NCBI RefSeq assembly: GCF_022698165.1
Contig: NZ_JALDAY010000002.1
Span: 372,001 to 436,000 of the forward strand
Origin: Streptomyces cylindrosporus
GTDB lineage: Bacteria; Actinomycetota; Actinomycetes; Streptomycetales; Streptomycetaceae
Length of the DNA: 64,000 bases
Direction of reading: 5' to 3'
This document shows, in pieces, positions 14,534 through 23,360 of the stretch. Positions within the stretch are counted from its first letter, which is position 1. Every line of letters begins with the position of its first letter. The translations under genes and the position numbers were made by a program. Under the pieces are notes generated by a model. The model did not search any database and was not told the origin of the DNA. It worked only from the letters and a program-made list of their open reading frames with translations.

Positions 14534-15487
14534 TCAGTGGGTGGTCGCCGGGCGGAACCGGCGCCGGTACTCGGCCGGTGCCGCGCCGAGCGTGCGGACG
14601 AAGGAGCGGCGCATCGCCTCCGGGGTGCCGTAGCCGCAGGCCCGGGAGATCTCCTCGACGCCGTCGGCGGTGTCCTCCAGCAGGCGGCGGGCGTGTTCGA
14701 GCCGGACCCGGTCGACGTAGCGGCCCGGGGTCATGCCGGTCTCGGTCTGGAAGGCGCGGGCGAAGTGGCGGGGCGAGAGGCGGGCGCGGGCCGCGAGGGT
14801 CTCCACCGACAGGTCCGCGCCGGGGTGCTCGGTGATCCACTGCTGGACCTCGCGCAGCGGCTCGCGCTGCGCTGTCTGCGCGGCGAGCTGGGCGCTGAAC
14901 TGGGCCTGGTTTCCCGGCCGGCGCAGGAAGACGACCAGGTGGCGGGCGACCGACAGGGCCACCTCGCGGTCCAGGTCCTCCTCGACCAGCGCGAGCGCGA
15001 GATCGATGCCGGAGGTGACGCCGGCCGAGGTGGCGAGGCGGCCGTCGCGGATGTAGATGGGGTCCGGGTCGACCTCGACGCCCGGGTACTCGCGGGCGAG
15101 CTTCTCGCACACCGACCAGTGGCTGGTGGCCCGGTGGCCGTCGAGCAGGCCCGCCGCGGCGAGCAGGAGCGCTCCGCTGCACACCGACACCAGGCGCCCG
15201 GCCCGCGGGCCATGCTCGCGCAGCCAGGCGACCACGCGCTCGTCGGGGCGCCGGGTGCCGGCCCCGCCCGGGACCAGCAGGGTGTGCGCGGGCGGGGCGT
15301 CGGCGAAGGCGTGGTCCGGGACCAGGGTGAGGCCGCTGGAGGTGCGCACGGGGGCGCCGTCCGGGGAAGCGGTACGGATCCGGTAGGTCCCCGGGCGGTG
15401 CAGCTCGGCTCCGTTGAAGACCTCCACCGGGCCGGTGACGTCGAGGCTCTGGACGTTGTCGAAGAGGACGACCAGGACGGTTTCCAT
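14534..15487 (-). CDS. GlxA-type transcriptional regulator (DJ-1 domain plus AraC helix-turn-helix)
   Basis: 317 aa. Residues 1-175 are a DJ-1/PfpI-like domain (VLVVLFDNVQSLDVTGPVEV, SVCSGALLLAAAGLLDG), and 215-317 are an AraC-type DNA-binding domain with SVETLAARARLSPRHFARAF and ISRACGYGTPEAMRRSF as its two helix-turn-helix units. ATG 15487 begins the DJ-1 fold exactly. It probably controls the adjacent DJ-1 gene downstream and perhaps itself. It is divergent from the SCO6745-family gene, sharing a 122-bp upstream region with a palindromic operator close to the latter. The ligand of the DJ-1 domain is unknown. Confidence 0.88.
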   Translation of the reverse strand: METVLVVLFDNVQSLDVTGPVEVFNGAELHRPGTYRIRTASPDGAPVRTSSGLTLVPDHAFADAPPAHTLLVPGGAGTRRPDERVVAWLREHGPRAGRLVSVCSGALLLAAAGLLDGHRATSHWSVCEKLAREYPGVEVDPDPIYIRDGRLATSAGVTSGIDLALALVEEDLDREVALSVARHLVVFLRRPGNQAQFSAQLAAQTAQREPLREVQQWITEHPGADLSVETLAARARLSPRHFARAFQTETGMTPGRYVDRVRLEHARRLLEDTADGVEEISRACGYGTPEAMRRSFVRTLGAAPAEYRRRFRPATTH

Positions 15488-15583
15488 GCCTTCGATTCTT
15501 GGCGGGCCGGTCGATGGCCGCAATGACGAGCAGCCCACCTTTCCTGCCATCGGGGACACCGTCGACCTGGCCCTGGAGGCCGT

Positions 15584-15599
15584 ACCAACCAGTCGGTAA
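15584..15599. promoter_or_regulatory. TetR-type palindromic operator
   Basis: TACCAACCAGTCGGTA is a 16-bp imperfect palindrome (12 of 16 positions symmetric) of the kind bound by TetR-family dimers. It lies 10 bases before the SCO6745-family ATG and would block its promoter. No TetR gene is in the window. Confidence 0.5.
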
Positions 15600-15609
15600 C
15601 CTGCCGGGC

Positions 15610-16479
15610 ATGACTACCGCCACCCTCGAACCGCGCGCCGGCCGCAGGTGCCACAACGGGCTCAACTCCCTGCACGCGACGCTGTACTTCTCGCCCGACC
15701 TCGGCACCGAGATGGCCGCGATCGGCATCACGCACCCCAGGGCCGTCAACTTCGCCGTACGGGCGGCCGCGATGGGGCCGGTGGGAGCGGGCACGGTGAC
15801 GGCGGCCTTCTACAACTACAAGTACGAGCTGGTGGCCCGGCACGTGCCCGCCGTGTGGTCGGCCGCCGCGCCCCAGGACGTGCTCGCGGCACGCGCGCGT
15901 GCCGTCGACGCGACACTGCGGCGACTCCTCGGCGACGAGGTGGCGGCATCGGCGGAGATGGCGGAGGCGGCCGGGCTCGCACTGCGCGCCACCGAGGCCT
16001 GCTCGCGCTCCGCCCGTCCGCTGTACGCCGCGCACGCCGACCTGCCGGTGCCCGGGGAGCCGCACCTGGCGTACTTCCACGCCGCCACGCTGCTGCGCGA
16101 GCACCGGGGCGACGGGCACCTCGCCGTACTGATGTCGGCGGGGCTCGACGGTCTGGAGGCCGTGGTGACGCACACCGCGACCGGGAAGGGCATGGCGCCG
16201 AAGTGGGTGTTCGGCAGCCGCGGTTGGAGCCAGGAGGAGTGGGACGCGGCCGTCGGACGGCTGCGGGAGCGGGGGCTGCTGGACGCAGCGGGCGAACTCA
16301 CCGAACAGGGCATCGCCCTGCGGGCCGAGATCGAGGCGGAGACGGACCGCCTCGACCGGGCGCCGTACGAGCATCTGGGTGCGGAGGGCGTCGCGCGGCT
16401 GACGGAGCTGGGGCGGGCGTTCGCGGGTGCGGCGCTGGCGGCGGGGGCGTTCCCGGCGGATCTCATCGGTAAGCGCTGA
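15610..16479 (+). CDS. SCO6745-family protein of unknown function
   Basis: 289 aa soluble protein that I recognise as the family named after S. coelicolor SCO6745. The N-terminus LHATLYFSPDLGTEMAAIGI is characteristic. The middle is helical and Ala-rich; residues around 190-270 (WSQEEWDAAVGRLRERGLLD, then LTEQGIALRAEIE) look like a winged-helix/MarR-like fold, so a DNA- or ligand-binding role is possible. No catalytic motif is evident. ATG 15610 lies 10 bases after a TetR-type palindrome, suggesting repression by a regulator encoded elsewhere. It is divergent from the GlxA-type regulator. Confidence 0.8.
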   Translation: MTTATLEPRAGRRCHNGLNSLHATLYFSPDLGTEMAAIGITHPRAVNFAVRAAAMGPVGAGTVTAAFYNYKYELVARHVPAVWSAAAPQDVLAARARAVDATLRRLLGDEVAASAEMAEAAGLALRATEACSRSARPLYAAHADLPVPGEPHLAYFHAATLLREHRGDGHLAVLMSAGLDGLEAVVTHTATGKGMAPKWVFGSRGWSQEEWDAAVGRLRERGLLDAAGELTEQGIALRAEIEAETDRLDRAPYEHLGAEGVARLTELGRAFAGAALAAGAFPADLIGKR

Positions 16480-16540
16480 GGAATTCCGGGTACCCGGGCC
16501 TCTCCCGGCCGTCCTGGGCGGGAGAGGAAAGGGGAAGTTC

Positions 16541-16672
16541 GTGTTCCGAGCGATAGCAGACGTGCTGCGGCAGATCGGTGGCGCCATCGCCACCGTCGTG
16601 ACGCTGCCCTTCCGGGCACTGGCCCGCCTCTTCGGCGGAGCCTCGGCCTCCACACGCGGCCGAAGGGCCTGA
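16541..16672 (+). CDS. LPFR-motif small protein
   Basis: 43 aa basic, partly hydrophobic peptide, MFRAIADVLRQIGGAIATVV followed by TLPFRALARLF and a basic tail. This matches a small-protein family annotated in Streptomyces by its LPFR motif. The central helix could be membrane-associated. GTG 16541 is preceded by GGAAAGGGGAA, a strong ribosome site. It is a single gene 61 bases after the SCO6745-family gene and 100 bases before tex. Function unknown. Confidence 0.72.
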   Translation: MFRAIADVLRQIGGAIATVVTLPFRALARLFGGASASTRGRRA

Positions 16673-16772
16673 TTCCGCCGCCCCGGGCCGCCCGTTGCCG
16701 CCCTGATCCACGGTTGTCGGTGCCACCTGCCACAATTGCCGCGCAACCTCAGTGAGAAGGCGGTACGGCATC

Positions 16773-19142
16773 GTGACGACACCCCTCGTAAGCTCCGTCG
16801 AAGGCAGGATCGCCGCGGAGCTCGGCGTACGGGAGCGGCAGGTCAAGGCCGCCGTGGAGCTGCTCGACGGCGGTTCGACGGTGCCCTTCATCGCCCGCTA
16901 CCGCAAGGAAGCGACCGAGATGCTCGACGACGCGCAGCTGCGCACGATCGAGGAGCGGCTGCGGTATCTGCGGGAGCTGGAGGAGCGGCGGACCGCGATC
17001 CTCGACTCGGTGCGCGAGCAGGGCAAGCTCACCGAGGAGCTGGAGGCGCAGATCCGGGGCGCCGAGACCAAGGCCCGGCTGGAGGACATCTACCTCCCCT
17101 TCAAGCCGAAGCGGCGCACCAAGGCGCAGATCGCGCGCGAGGCGGGCCTGGAGCCGCTCGCCGAGGGGCTGCTGGGCGATCCGACCGTGGACCCGCTCGC
17201 CGCGGCCGCCGCGTTCGTCGACGCCGACAAGGGCGTCGCCGACCCGCAGGCCGCGCTGGACGGGGCGCGGGCGATCCTCACCGAGCGGTTCTCCGAGGAC
17301 GCCGACCTGATCGGCGAGCTGCGCGAGCGCATGTGGGTGCGCGGGCGGCTGGCGGCCAAGGTGCGGGAGGGCAAGGAGGAGGCGGGCGCCAAGTTCGCCG
17401 ACTACTTCGACTTCGCCGAGCCGTTCACCGCGCTGCCCTCGCACCGCGTCCTCGCGATGCTCCGGGGCGAGAAGGAGGAGGTCCTCGACCTCGTCCTGGA
17501 GCCGGAGGAGCCGACCGAGGGGCCTTCGTCGTACGAGGGGATCGTCGCCCACAGGTTCGGCATCGCCGACCGAGGGCGCCTCGCCGACAAGTGGCTGAAG
17601 GACACGGTCCGCTGGGCCTGGCGCACCCGCATCCTGGTGCACCTCGGCATCGACCTGCGCCTGCGGCTGCGTACGGCCGCCGAGGACGAGGCCGTCCAGG
17701 TCTTCGCCGCCAACCTCCGCGACCTGCTGCTCGCCGCCCCGGCGGGCACGCGCGCGACGCTGGGCCTGGACCCCGGGTTCCGTACGGGCGTGAAGGTCGC
17801 CGTCGTCGACGCGACCGGCAAGGTGGTCGCCACCGACGTCATCTACCCGCACGTGCCCGCCAACAAGTGGGACGAGGCGATCGCCAAGCTGGCCCGCCTC
17901 GCCAAGGAGCACGCGGTCGAGCTGATCGCGATCGGCAACGGCACGGCGTCTCGTGAGACCGACAAGCTCGCCGGTGAACTCATCACCAAGCACCCGGAGT
18001 TGAAGCTCACCAAGGTGATGGTGTCCGAGGCCGGCGCGTCCGTGTACTCGGCCTCCGCGTTCGCCTCGCAGGAGCTGCCCGACATGGACGTGTCGCTGCG
18101 CGGCGCCGTCTCCATCGCCCGGCGCCTCCAGGACCCCCTGGCCGAGCTGGTGAAGATCGACCCCAAGTCGATCGGCGTCGGCCAGTACCAGCACGACCTG
18201 TCCGAGGTGAAGCTGTCGCGTTCGCTGGACGCGGTGGTGGAGGACTGTGTGAACGGCGTGGGCGTGGACGTCAACACGGCGTCGGCCCCGCTCCTCGCGC
18301 GCGTGTCCGGCATCACCTCGGGTCTCGCCGAGAACATCGTGGCGCACCGGGACGCCAACGGTCCCTTCAAGTCCCGCGGCCAGCTGAAGGACGTGGCACG
18401 GCTCGGCCCGAAGGCGTACGAGCAGTGCGCGGGCTTCCTGCGGATCCGCGGCGGCGACGACCCGCTGGACGCGTCCAGCGTGCACCCGGAGGCGTACCCG
18501 GTCGTCCGGCGGATGGTGAAGACGTCCGGGCAGGAAGTGGCGTCGCTGGTCGGGAACACGGGTGTGCTGCGCTCGCTGCGGCCGCAGGACTTCGTGGACG
18601 AGACGTTCGGTCTGCCGACCGTGACGGACATTCTGAAGGAGCTGGAGAAGCCGGGGCGTGACCCGCGTCCGGCCTTCAAGACGGCGACCTTCAAGGAGGG
18701 CGTCGAGAAGATCTCCGACCTGGCGCCGGGGATGGTGCTGGAGGGTGTCGTCACCAATGTGGCGGCGTTCGGGGCGTTCATCGACGTGGGTGTCCACCAG
18801 GACGGGCTCGCGCATGTGTCGGCGCTGTCGAAGACGTTCGTGAAGGATCCCCGGGATGTGGTGAAGCCCGGGGACATCGTCAAGGTGAAGGTGCTGGACG
18901 TCGACATTCCGCGCAAGCGGATCTCGCTCACGCTGCGGCTGGACGACGAGGCGACGGCCTCCGGCGGTGAGCGGCGACCGCAGCGGGGTGGGCGTCCGCC
19001 TCAGCAGCGGCAACAGCAGCGGCAGGGTGGGCGAGGCGGTCAGGGAGGCGGGTCCCGTCAGGCGCCGCCGCCTGCGAACAGCGCGATGGCGGATGCTCTG
19101 CGCAAGGCCGGGCTGCTGGATCAGAAGAACAAGGGGCGCTGA
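16773..19142 (+). CDS. tex: Tex family RNA-binding transcription accessory protein
   Basis: 789 aa cytoplasmic nucleic-acid-binding protein. The Tex N-terminal helical domain holds [17 protein letters not shown] (about 30-50); a YqgF/RNase-H-like domain begins at [16 protein letters not shown]; helix-hairpin-helix motifs cover [14 protein letters not shown]; and an S1 RNA-binding domain spans about 649-718 ([20 protein letters not shown]). A Gln/Arg/Gly-rich tail follows. GTG 16773 is preferred since preceding residues (16752 start) are basic and non-conserved. Tex proteins bind RNA and stalled RNA polymerase and affect stress and toxin expression in other bacteria. The stop is 3 bases from the convergent DUF1003 gene end. 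Confidence 0.93.
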   Translation: MTTPLVSSVEGRIAAELGVRERQVKAAVELLDGGSTVPFIARYRKEATEMLDDAQLRTIEERLRYLRELEERRTAILDSVREQGKLTEELEAQIRGAETKARLEDIYLPFKPKRRTKAQIAREAGLEPLAEGLLGDPTVDPLAAAAAFVDADKGVADPQAALDGARAILTERFSEDADLIGELRERMWVRGRLAAKVREGKEEAGAKFADYFDFAEPFTALPSHRVLAMLRGEKEEVLDLVLEPEEPTEGPSSYEGIVAHRFGIADRGRLADKWLKDTVRWAWRTRILVHLGIDLRLRLRTAAEDEAVQVFAANLRDLLLAAPAGTRATLGLDPGFRTGVKVAVVDATGKVVATDVIYPHVPANKWDEAIAKLARLAKEHAVELIAIGNGTASRETDKLAGELITKHPELKLTKVMVSEAGASVYSASAFASQELPDMDVSLRGAVSIARRLQDPLAELVKIDPKSIGVGQYQHDLSEVKLSRSLDAVVEDCVNGVGVDVNTASAPLLARVSGITSGLAENIVAHRDANGPFKSRGQLKDVARLGPKAYEQCAGFLRIRGGDDPLDASSVHPEAYPVVRRMVKTSGQEVASLVGNTGVLRSLRPQDFVDETFGLPTVTDILKELEKPGRDPRPAFKTATFKEGVEKISDLAPGMVLEGVVTNVAAFGAFIDVGVHQDGLAHVSALSKTFVKDPRDVVKPGDIVKVKVLDVDIPRKRISLTLRLDDEATASGGERRPQRGGRPPQQRQQQRQGGRGGQGGGSRQAPPPANSAMADALRKAGLLDQKNKGR

Positions 19143-19145
19143 GGA

Positions 19146-19604
19146 TCAGTGGCCCTCGTTCATGCGGGCTCGGTTCTCCTTCAGTAGTTCCTGGACCCGG
19201 TGTTCGACCTCCACCGGGTCCACCCCCAGCGCCCGGCCCATGTGGACCGCCCAGACCTCCGAGCGGACGTTGGTCTCGAAGTCCAGGTCGGCTCGGACGT
19301 TCTCACGGGCCGCCTGGCGGTTCTGGCTCACCATGACGAAGGTGGAGAGGAAGATCGCCTCCAGACTGACGATCATGGTGAGCAGGCCGAACGGGTACGG
19401 GTCCCAGATCGCGCCCTTGCCGAACACGCCCTCGTTGCACACGATCCACACCGCGAACCACAGGGCGTGGAGGTACACGAACGTCATGGTGCCGGCGAAC
19501 GCGGTGATCGCGTCCGCGATCCGGTCCTGGGTGCCGCGCATGCGCGCGACCACGTCCTGCTCGTGCTTGATCTTCACGGCCGGACGTCTCGGCGATGTAC
19601 CCAT
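19146..19604 (-). CDS. DUF1003 membrane protein
   Basis: 152 aa. The pattern DRIADAITAFAGTMTFVYLH, then WDPYPFGLLTMIVSLEAIFL and VMVSQNRQA, is diagnostic of DUF1003. Two transmembrane helices (about 35-60 and 75-95) are followed by a charged helical tail with EVEHRVQELLKENRARM, probably coiled-coil. It is 21 bases downstream of the ABC-F ATPase gene on the same strand, so probably co-transcribed, but no functional link is known. Function unknown. Confidence 0.85.
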   Translation of the reverse strand: MGTSPRRPAVKIKHEQDVVARMRGTQDRIADAITAFAGTMTFVYLHALWFAVWIVCNEGVFGKGAIWDPYPFGLLTMIVSLEAIFLSTFVMVSQNRQAARENVRADLDFETNVRSEVWAVHMGRALGVDPVEVEHRVQELLKENRARMNEGH

Positions 19605-19625
19605 CGTCTCTCCCTGGTCGAGCCG

Positions 19626-21266
19626 CTAGCGTTCGGTGACCTTGCCCGCCGCGACCTCCAGGCGGCGGGTCACGTGGACCGCGTCCAGCATGCGGCGGTC
19701 GTGGGTGACCAGGAGGAGGGTGCCCTCGTAGGCGTCGAGGGCGGACTCCAGCTGTTCGATGGCCGGCAGGTCGAGGTGGTTGGTCGGCTCGTCGAGGACC
19801 AGGAGGTTGACGCCGCGCCCCTGGAGAAGGGCCAGGGCCGCTCGCGTGCGCTCGCCCGGTGACAGGCTGGTCGCGGGGCGCAGCACGTGTTCCGACTTGA
19901 GGCCGAACTTGGCCAGCAGGGTGCGCACTTCGACCGGTTCGGTGTCGGGTACGGCGGCGCAGAACGCGTCCAGCAGGGACTCCGTGCCGTGGAACAGCTT
20001 GCGGGCCTGGTCGACCTCTCCGACCAGGACGCCGGAACCCAGCGCCGCGTGGCCCGCGTCCAGGGGGATGCGGCCCAGGAGCGCGCCGAGCAGTGTGGAC
20101 TTGCCCGCGCCGTTCGCGCCCGTCACCGCGACCCGGTCCGCCCAGTCGATCTGCAGGGAGACCGGGCCGAACGTGAAGTCCCCGCGCCGTACCTCGGCGT
20201 CCCGCAGGATGGCGACCACGGCGCCCGAGCGCGGGGCCGACGCGATCTCCATGCGCAGCTCCCACTCCTTGCGGGGCTCCTCGACGGCCTCCAGGCGCTC
20301 GATCATGCGCTGGGTCTGGCGGGCCTTGGCGGCCTGCTTCTCGCTGGCCTCGCTGCGGAACTTGCGGCCGATCTTGTCGTTGTCGTTGTTCGCCTTGCGG
20401 CGCGCGTTCTTGACGCCCTTGTCCATCCAGGAGCGCTGCATCTGGGCGCGGTCCTGGAGGGCCGCCTTCTTGTCGGCGTACTCCTCGTAGTCGTCCCGCG
20501 CGTGCCGGCGGGCGACCTCCCGCTCCTCCAGGTACGCCTCGTAGCCGCCGCCGTAGAGGTTGATCTGCCGCTGGGCGAGGTCGAGTTCCAGGACCTTGGT
20601 GACCGTGCGGGTGAGGAACTCGCGGTCGTGGCTGACGACGACGGTGCCGGCCCGGAGGCTCTTCACGAACCGTTCGAGGCGTTCGAGGCCGTCCAGGTCG
20701 AGGTCGTTGGTGGGCTCGTCGAGGAGGAAGACGTCGTAGCGGGACAGGAGGAGGGAGGCGAGGCCGGCGCGGGCCGCCTGGCCGCCGGAGAGGGACGTCA
20801 TGGGCTGGTCCAGGTCGACGGCGAGGCCGAGCGAGTCGGCGACCTCCTCCGCCCGTTCCTCCAGGTCGGCGCCGCCGAGACCGAGCCACCGCTCCAGGCT
20901 CGTCGCATACGCGTCGTCGGCACCGGGCGCGCCGTCCACCAGGGCCTGCGTGGCCTCGTCCATCACCCGCTGCGCCTCGGCGACACCGGTACGGCGGGCG
21001 AGAAAGGCCCGCACCGTCTCCCCGGGCCGCCGGTCCGGCTCCTGCGGGAGATGCCCGACGGTCGCCGTGGGCGGCGAGAGCCTGAGCTCCCCCTGCTCCG
21101 GCGCGAGCAGCCCCGCGAGCATCCTGAGCAGCGTGGACTTGCCGGCACCGTTGGCACCGACCAGCCCGATCACGTCCCCGGGCGCGACGACGAGATCGAG
21201 CCCGGAGAAGAGGGAACGGTCGCCATGTCCGGCGGCGAGGTTCTTGGCGACGAGGGTTGCGCTCAC
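19626..21266 (-). CDS. ABC-F family ATPase (duplicated ATP-binding cassettes)
   Basis: 546 aa soluble protein with two ATP-binding cassettes and no membrane domain. Walker A motifs GANGAGKST occur near 37 and in the second half; signatures are LSGGQAARAGLAS and LSPGERTRAALALL; Walker B is FLLDEPTNDLDLD and LVLDEPTNHLDLP. A charged linker of about 80 residues (ARRHARDDYEEYADKKAALQ on) joins them. ABC-F proteins act on ribosomes, either in translation or in target protection against antibiotics; the subgroup cannot be set by eye. Start 21266 is in frame with LVAKNLAAGHGDRSLFSGLD. It overlaps no neighbour and lies 36 bases downstream of the unknown 340-aa gene. Confidence 0.88.
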   Translation of the reverse strand: MSATLVAKNLAAGHGDRSLFSGLDLVVAPGDVIGLVGANGAGKSTLLRMLAGLLAPEQGELRLSPPTATVGHLPQEPDRRPGETVRAFLARRTGVAEAQRVMDEATQALVDGAPGADDAYATSLERWLGLGGADLEERAEEVADSLGLAVDLDQPMTSLSGGQAARAGLASLLLSRYDVFLLDEPTNDLDLDGLERLERFVKSLRAGTVVVSHDREFLTRTVTKVLELDLAQRQINLYGGGYEAYLEEREVARRHARDDYEEYADKKAALQDRAQMQRSWMDKGVKNARRKANNDNDKIGRKFRSEASEKQAAKARQTQRMIERLEAVEEPRKEWELRMEIASAPRSGAVVAILRDAEVRRGDFTFGPVSLQIDWADRVAVTGANGAGKSTLLGALLGRIPLDAGHAALGSGVLVGEVDQARKLFHGTESLLDAFCAAVPDTEPVEVRTLLAKFGLKSEHVLRPATSLSPGERTRAALALLQGRGVNLLVLDEPTNHLDLPAIEQLESALDAYEGTLLLVTHDRRMLDAVHVTRRLEVAAGKVTER

Positions 21267-21302
21267 AGAGGGCGATCCTAATGGGCGGGGCGGACCGGGG
21301 CG

Positions 21303-22325
21303 CTACCGTGCCATCGCCTCCACCAGCACGCTCCCCGAGGTCCGCGCGACCACGAAGGACTCCCCCTTCACCGCCTTCGCGTCCAGGGCGATGCGATGAC
21401 GACCCGGTTCGAGCACGCCGTCGAAGACCTCGTTGGCATGGGTCCGGTACAGCCGGTCCAGGCGGTACGCCGTGAGCCGCACCCGGCACGGCGACGTCAC
21501 CTCCACCCCCGCCTCCCCGTCCGCGGCCACCAAGCCTGTGAGCCGCCGCTGCTCCATCGGGCTGCGGTCCAGGGCGTGTTCGATCTGCGCGACAAGCAGG
21601 GGAACTATCGGCGCCAGCCCCTCGACATAGGCGACATCGAGCCCGGCCTGCTCGAAGGCGCGGCGCACGGCGGCACGTTGCTCCTGCGTGATCGCGCGGC
21701 CGAAGGCGACCGCGCCGTAGGCGGCCAGCTCGTCCGCGGGAACGCCCTCCGCGTCGTGGGCGATGTCCGCGCCGATGCCGATCGTGCGCAGGGCGGCGGC
21801 GAGCTTCGCGAGCAGGGCGACCCGCGCGCCGATGAGCAGAACCCGGCGGCGCGGCGACCGGGACTCGCCGTCGAGGAGCGCGGCCAGCGCGTCGCGGTAC
21901 TCGGTGCCGTGGAAGCGGAACGGCCCTATGCCGTGGTAGCCGTTGAGTTCGAGGTCGGCCTGCTCCTCCGTCTGCCAGGCGAAGTCGCGCCAGATGTAGT
22001 CGTCGCCGTCCCGCTCGATGACCGCGGTGACGGCGCCGCACGCGAGGTCGGCGCACTCGGGGCAGCCGTAGATGACGTAACGGCCGTCGGGAAGCGGGGG
22101 CTCCGCCTCCAGCAGGAGGCTGCGGACCTGCTCGGTGAAGATCGCCGGCGGGACGTCCGAGGCCAGCGGCGAGACGGCGTCGAGGTCGGAGAGCTGGAAC
22201 AGCAGCGGTCGCCCGTCGACGATGAAGTCCACGAATTCCCGGTGCACCTGGTAGTCACCGTTGGCGAGGACGCCACCGGCACGCATCGCCGGTGCCAGGC
22301 CGAAGGTCGCGTACTCGGCAGACAT
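21303..22325 (-). CDS. unknown 340-aa protein (oxidoreductase-like C-terminus)
   Basis: The family is not recognised with confidence. Residues 1-165 include IYGCPECADLACGAVTAVIE, a Cys-x-x-Cys-type pattern that could bind metal, and WRDFAWQTEE. From about 175, RVLLIGARVALLAKLAAAL starts a Rossmann-like alpha/beta segment reaching IVPLLVAQIEHAL. The rest (residues 260-340) is beta-rich (VRLTAYRLDRLYRTH, then HRIALDAKAVKGESFVV). No signal peptide or membrane helix. ATG 22325 sits 66 bases from the divergent oxidase gene start. It precedes the ABC-F gene on the same strand. Confidence 0.72.
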   Translation of the reverse strand: MSAEYATFGLAPAMRAGGVLANGDYQVHREFVDFIVDGRPLLFQLSDLDAVSPLASDVPPAIFTEQVRSLLLEAEPPLPDGRYVIYGCPECADLACGAVTAVIERDGDDYIWRDFAWQTEEQADLELNGYHGIGPFRFHGTEYRDALAALLDGESRSPRRRVLLIGARVALLAKLAAALRTIGIGADIAHDAEGVPADELAAYGAVAFGRAITQEQRAAVRRAFEQAGLDVAYVEGLAPIVPLLVAQIEHALDRSPMEQRRLTGLVAADGEAGVEVTSPCRVRLTAYRLDRLYRTHANEVFDGVLEPGRHRIALDAKAVKGESFVVARTSGSVLVEAMAR

Positions 22326-22391
22326 GCTGTGAGTATCCCCAGACCGGACGCGGTCTGCGCACGGCATGGGACATTCCGCTACGGTCCGGGC

Positions 22392-23345
22392 GTGGAGAGC
22401 GGATCGAACAACGATGTCATCGTGGTCGGCGGCGGGGTCATCGGCCTCACGACCGCCGTCGTCCTCGCCGAGCGCGGCGTACGGGTGCGGGTGTGGACGC
22501 GGGATCCCGTCGAGCGGACCACCTCGGCGGTTGCCGGCGCGCTGTGGTGGCCGTACCGGATCGAGCCGGCGGCGCGGGCGAGGGCGTGGGCGCTCAGGTC
22601 GCTGGACGTGTACGAGGAGTTGGCGGCGCGGCCCGAGGTGACCGGCGTACGCATGGTCGAAGGGGTACTGGGCGAGGCGGATCCGGACCGGGCCGAGGAG
22701 TGGGCGGCCGCCCGGGTGCCGGGGCTGCGGGCGTCGACGGCCGAGGAGTACGCCGGGAGCGGGATGTGGGCGCGGCTGCCGCTGATCGACATGGCGGCTC
22801 ATCTGCCGTGGCTGCGGGAGCGGTTGCTGGCGGCGGGCGGGGTGGTCGAGGAGCGTACGGTGACCGACTTCGCCGAGGTGGCCGCGCCGGTGGTGGTCAA
22901 CTGCACCGGACTGGCGGCCCGCGCGCTCGTGCCGGATCCTGCCGTACGTCCCGTGCGGGGGCAGCTCGTGGTCGTGCAGAACCCGGGCGTGCGCACCTGG
23001 CTCACCTCCACCGGCGCCGACGGGGAGATGGCGTACTTCTTCCCGCAGCCGGGACGGTTGATCCTGGGCGGCACGGCGGTCGAGGACGACTGGTCACTGG
23101 AGCCGGATCCGGCGGTGGCCGAGGCGATCGTACGGCGGTGTGCGGCGCTGCGGCCCGAGATCGCCGGGGCGCGGGTGCTGGAGCACCGGGTGGGGCTGCG
23201 GCCGGCGCGGGACGCGGTGCGGCTGGAGCGTGAACCGCTGCCGGACGGGCGGGTGTTGGTGCACAACTACGGGCACGGCGGGGCGGGTGTGACGGTGGCG
23301 TGGGGATGCGCGGAGGAGGCGGCCGGGCTGGCCGCCTCCTCCTGA
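22392..23345 (+). CDS. FAD-dependent D-amino-acid oxidase-like enzyme
   Basis: 317 aa flavoenzyme of the DAO family. The dinucleotide motif VVGGGVIGLTTAVVLAERG is at the N-terminus; ALWWPYRIEP, a substrate-loop motif PVRGQLVVVQNPG, and the C-terminal signature NYGHGGAGVTVAWG are as in D-amino-acid oxidases. It would oxidise D-amino acids to keto acids with H2O2. GTG 22392 begins just before the FAD fold; TACGGT (22380-22385) lies a few bases upstream and could be the -10 of a near-leaderless transcript. It is convergent with the secreted peptidase gene, with 15 bases between stops. The substrate side chain is not predictable. Confidence 0.88.
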   Translation: MESGSNNDVIVVGGGVIGLTTAVVLAERGVRVRVWTRDPVERTTSAVAGALWWPYRIEPAARARAWALRSLDVYEELAARPEVTGVRMVEGVLGEADPDRAEEWAAARVPGLRASTAEEYAGSGMWARLPLIDMAAHLPWLRERLLAAGGVVEERTVTDFAEVAAPVVVNCTGLAARALVPDPAVRPVRGQLVVVQNPGVRTWLTSTGADGEMAYFFPQPGRLILGGTAVEDDWSLEPDPAVAEAIVRRCAALRPEIAGARVLEHRVGLRPARDAVRLEREPLPDGRVLVHNYGHGGAGVTVAWGCAEEAAGLAASS

Positions 23346-23360
23346 CGCCGGTCGGCCTCC

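Noticed and set aside
21396..22391. Long plus-strand extension before the amino-acid oxidase gene
   Set aside because: It is antisense to the 340-aa gene; the FAD motif begins just after GTG 22392.
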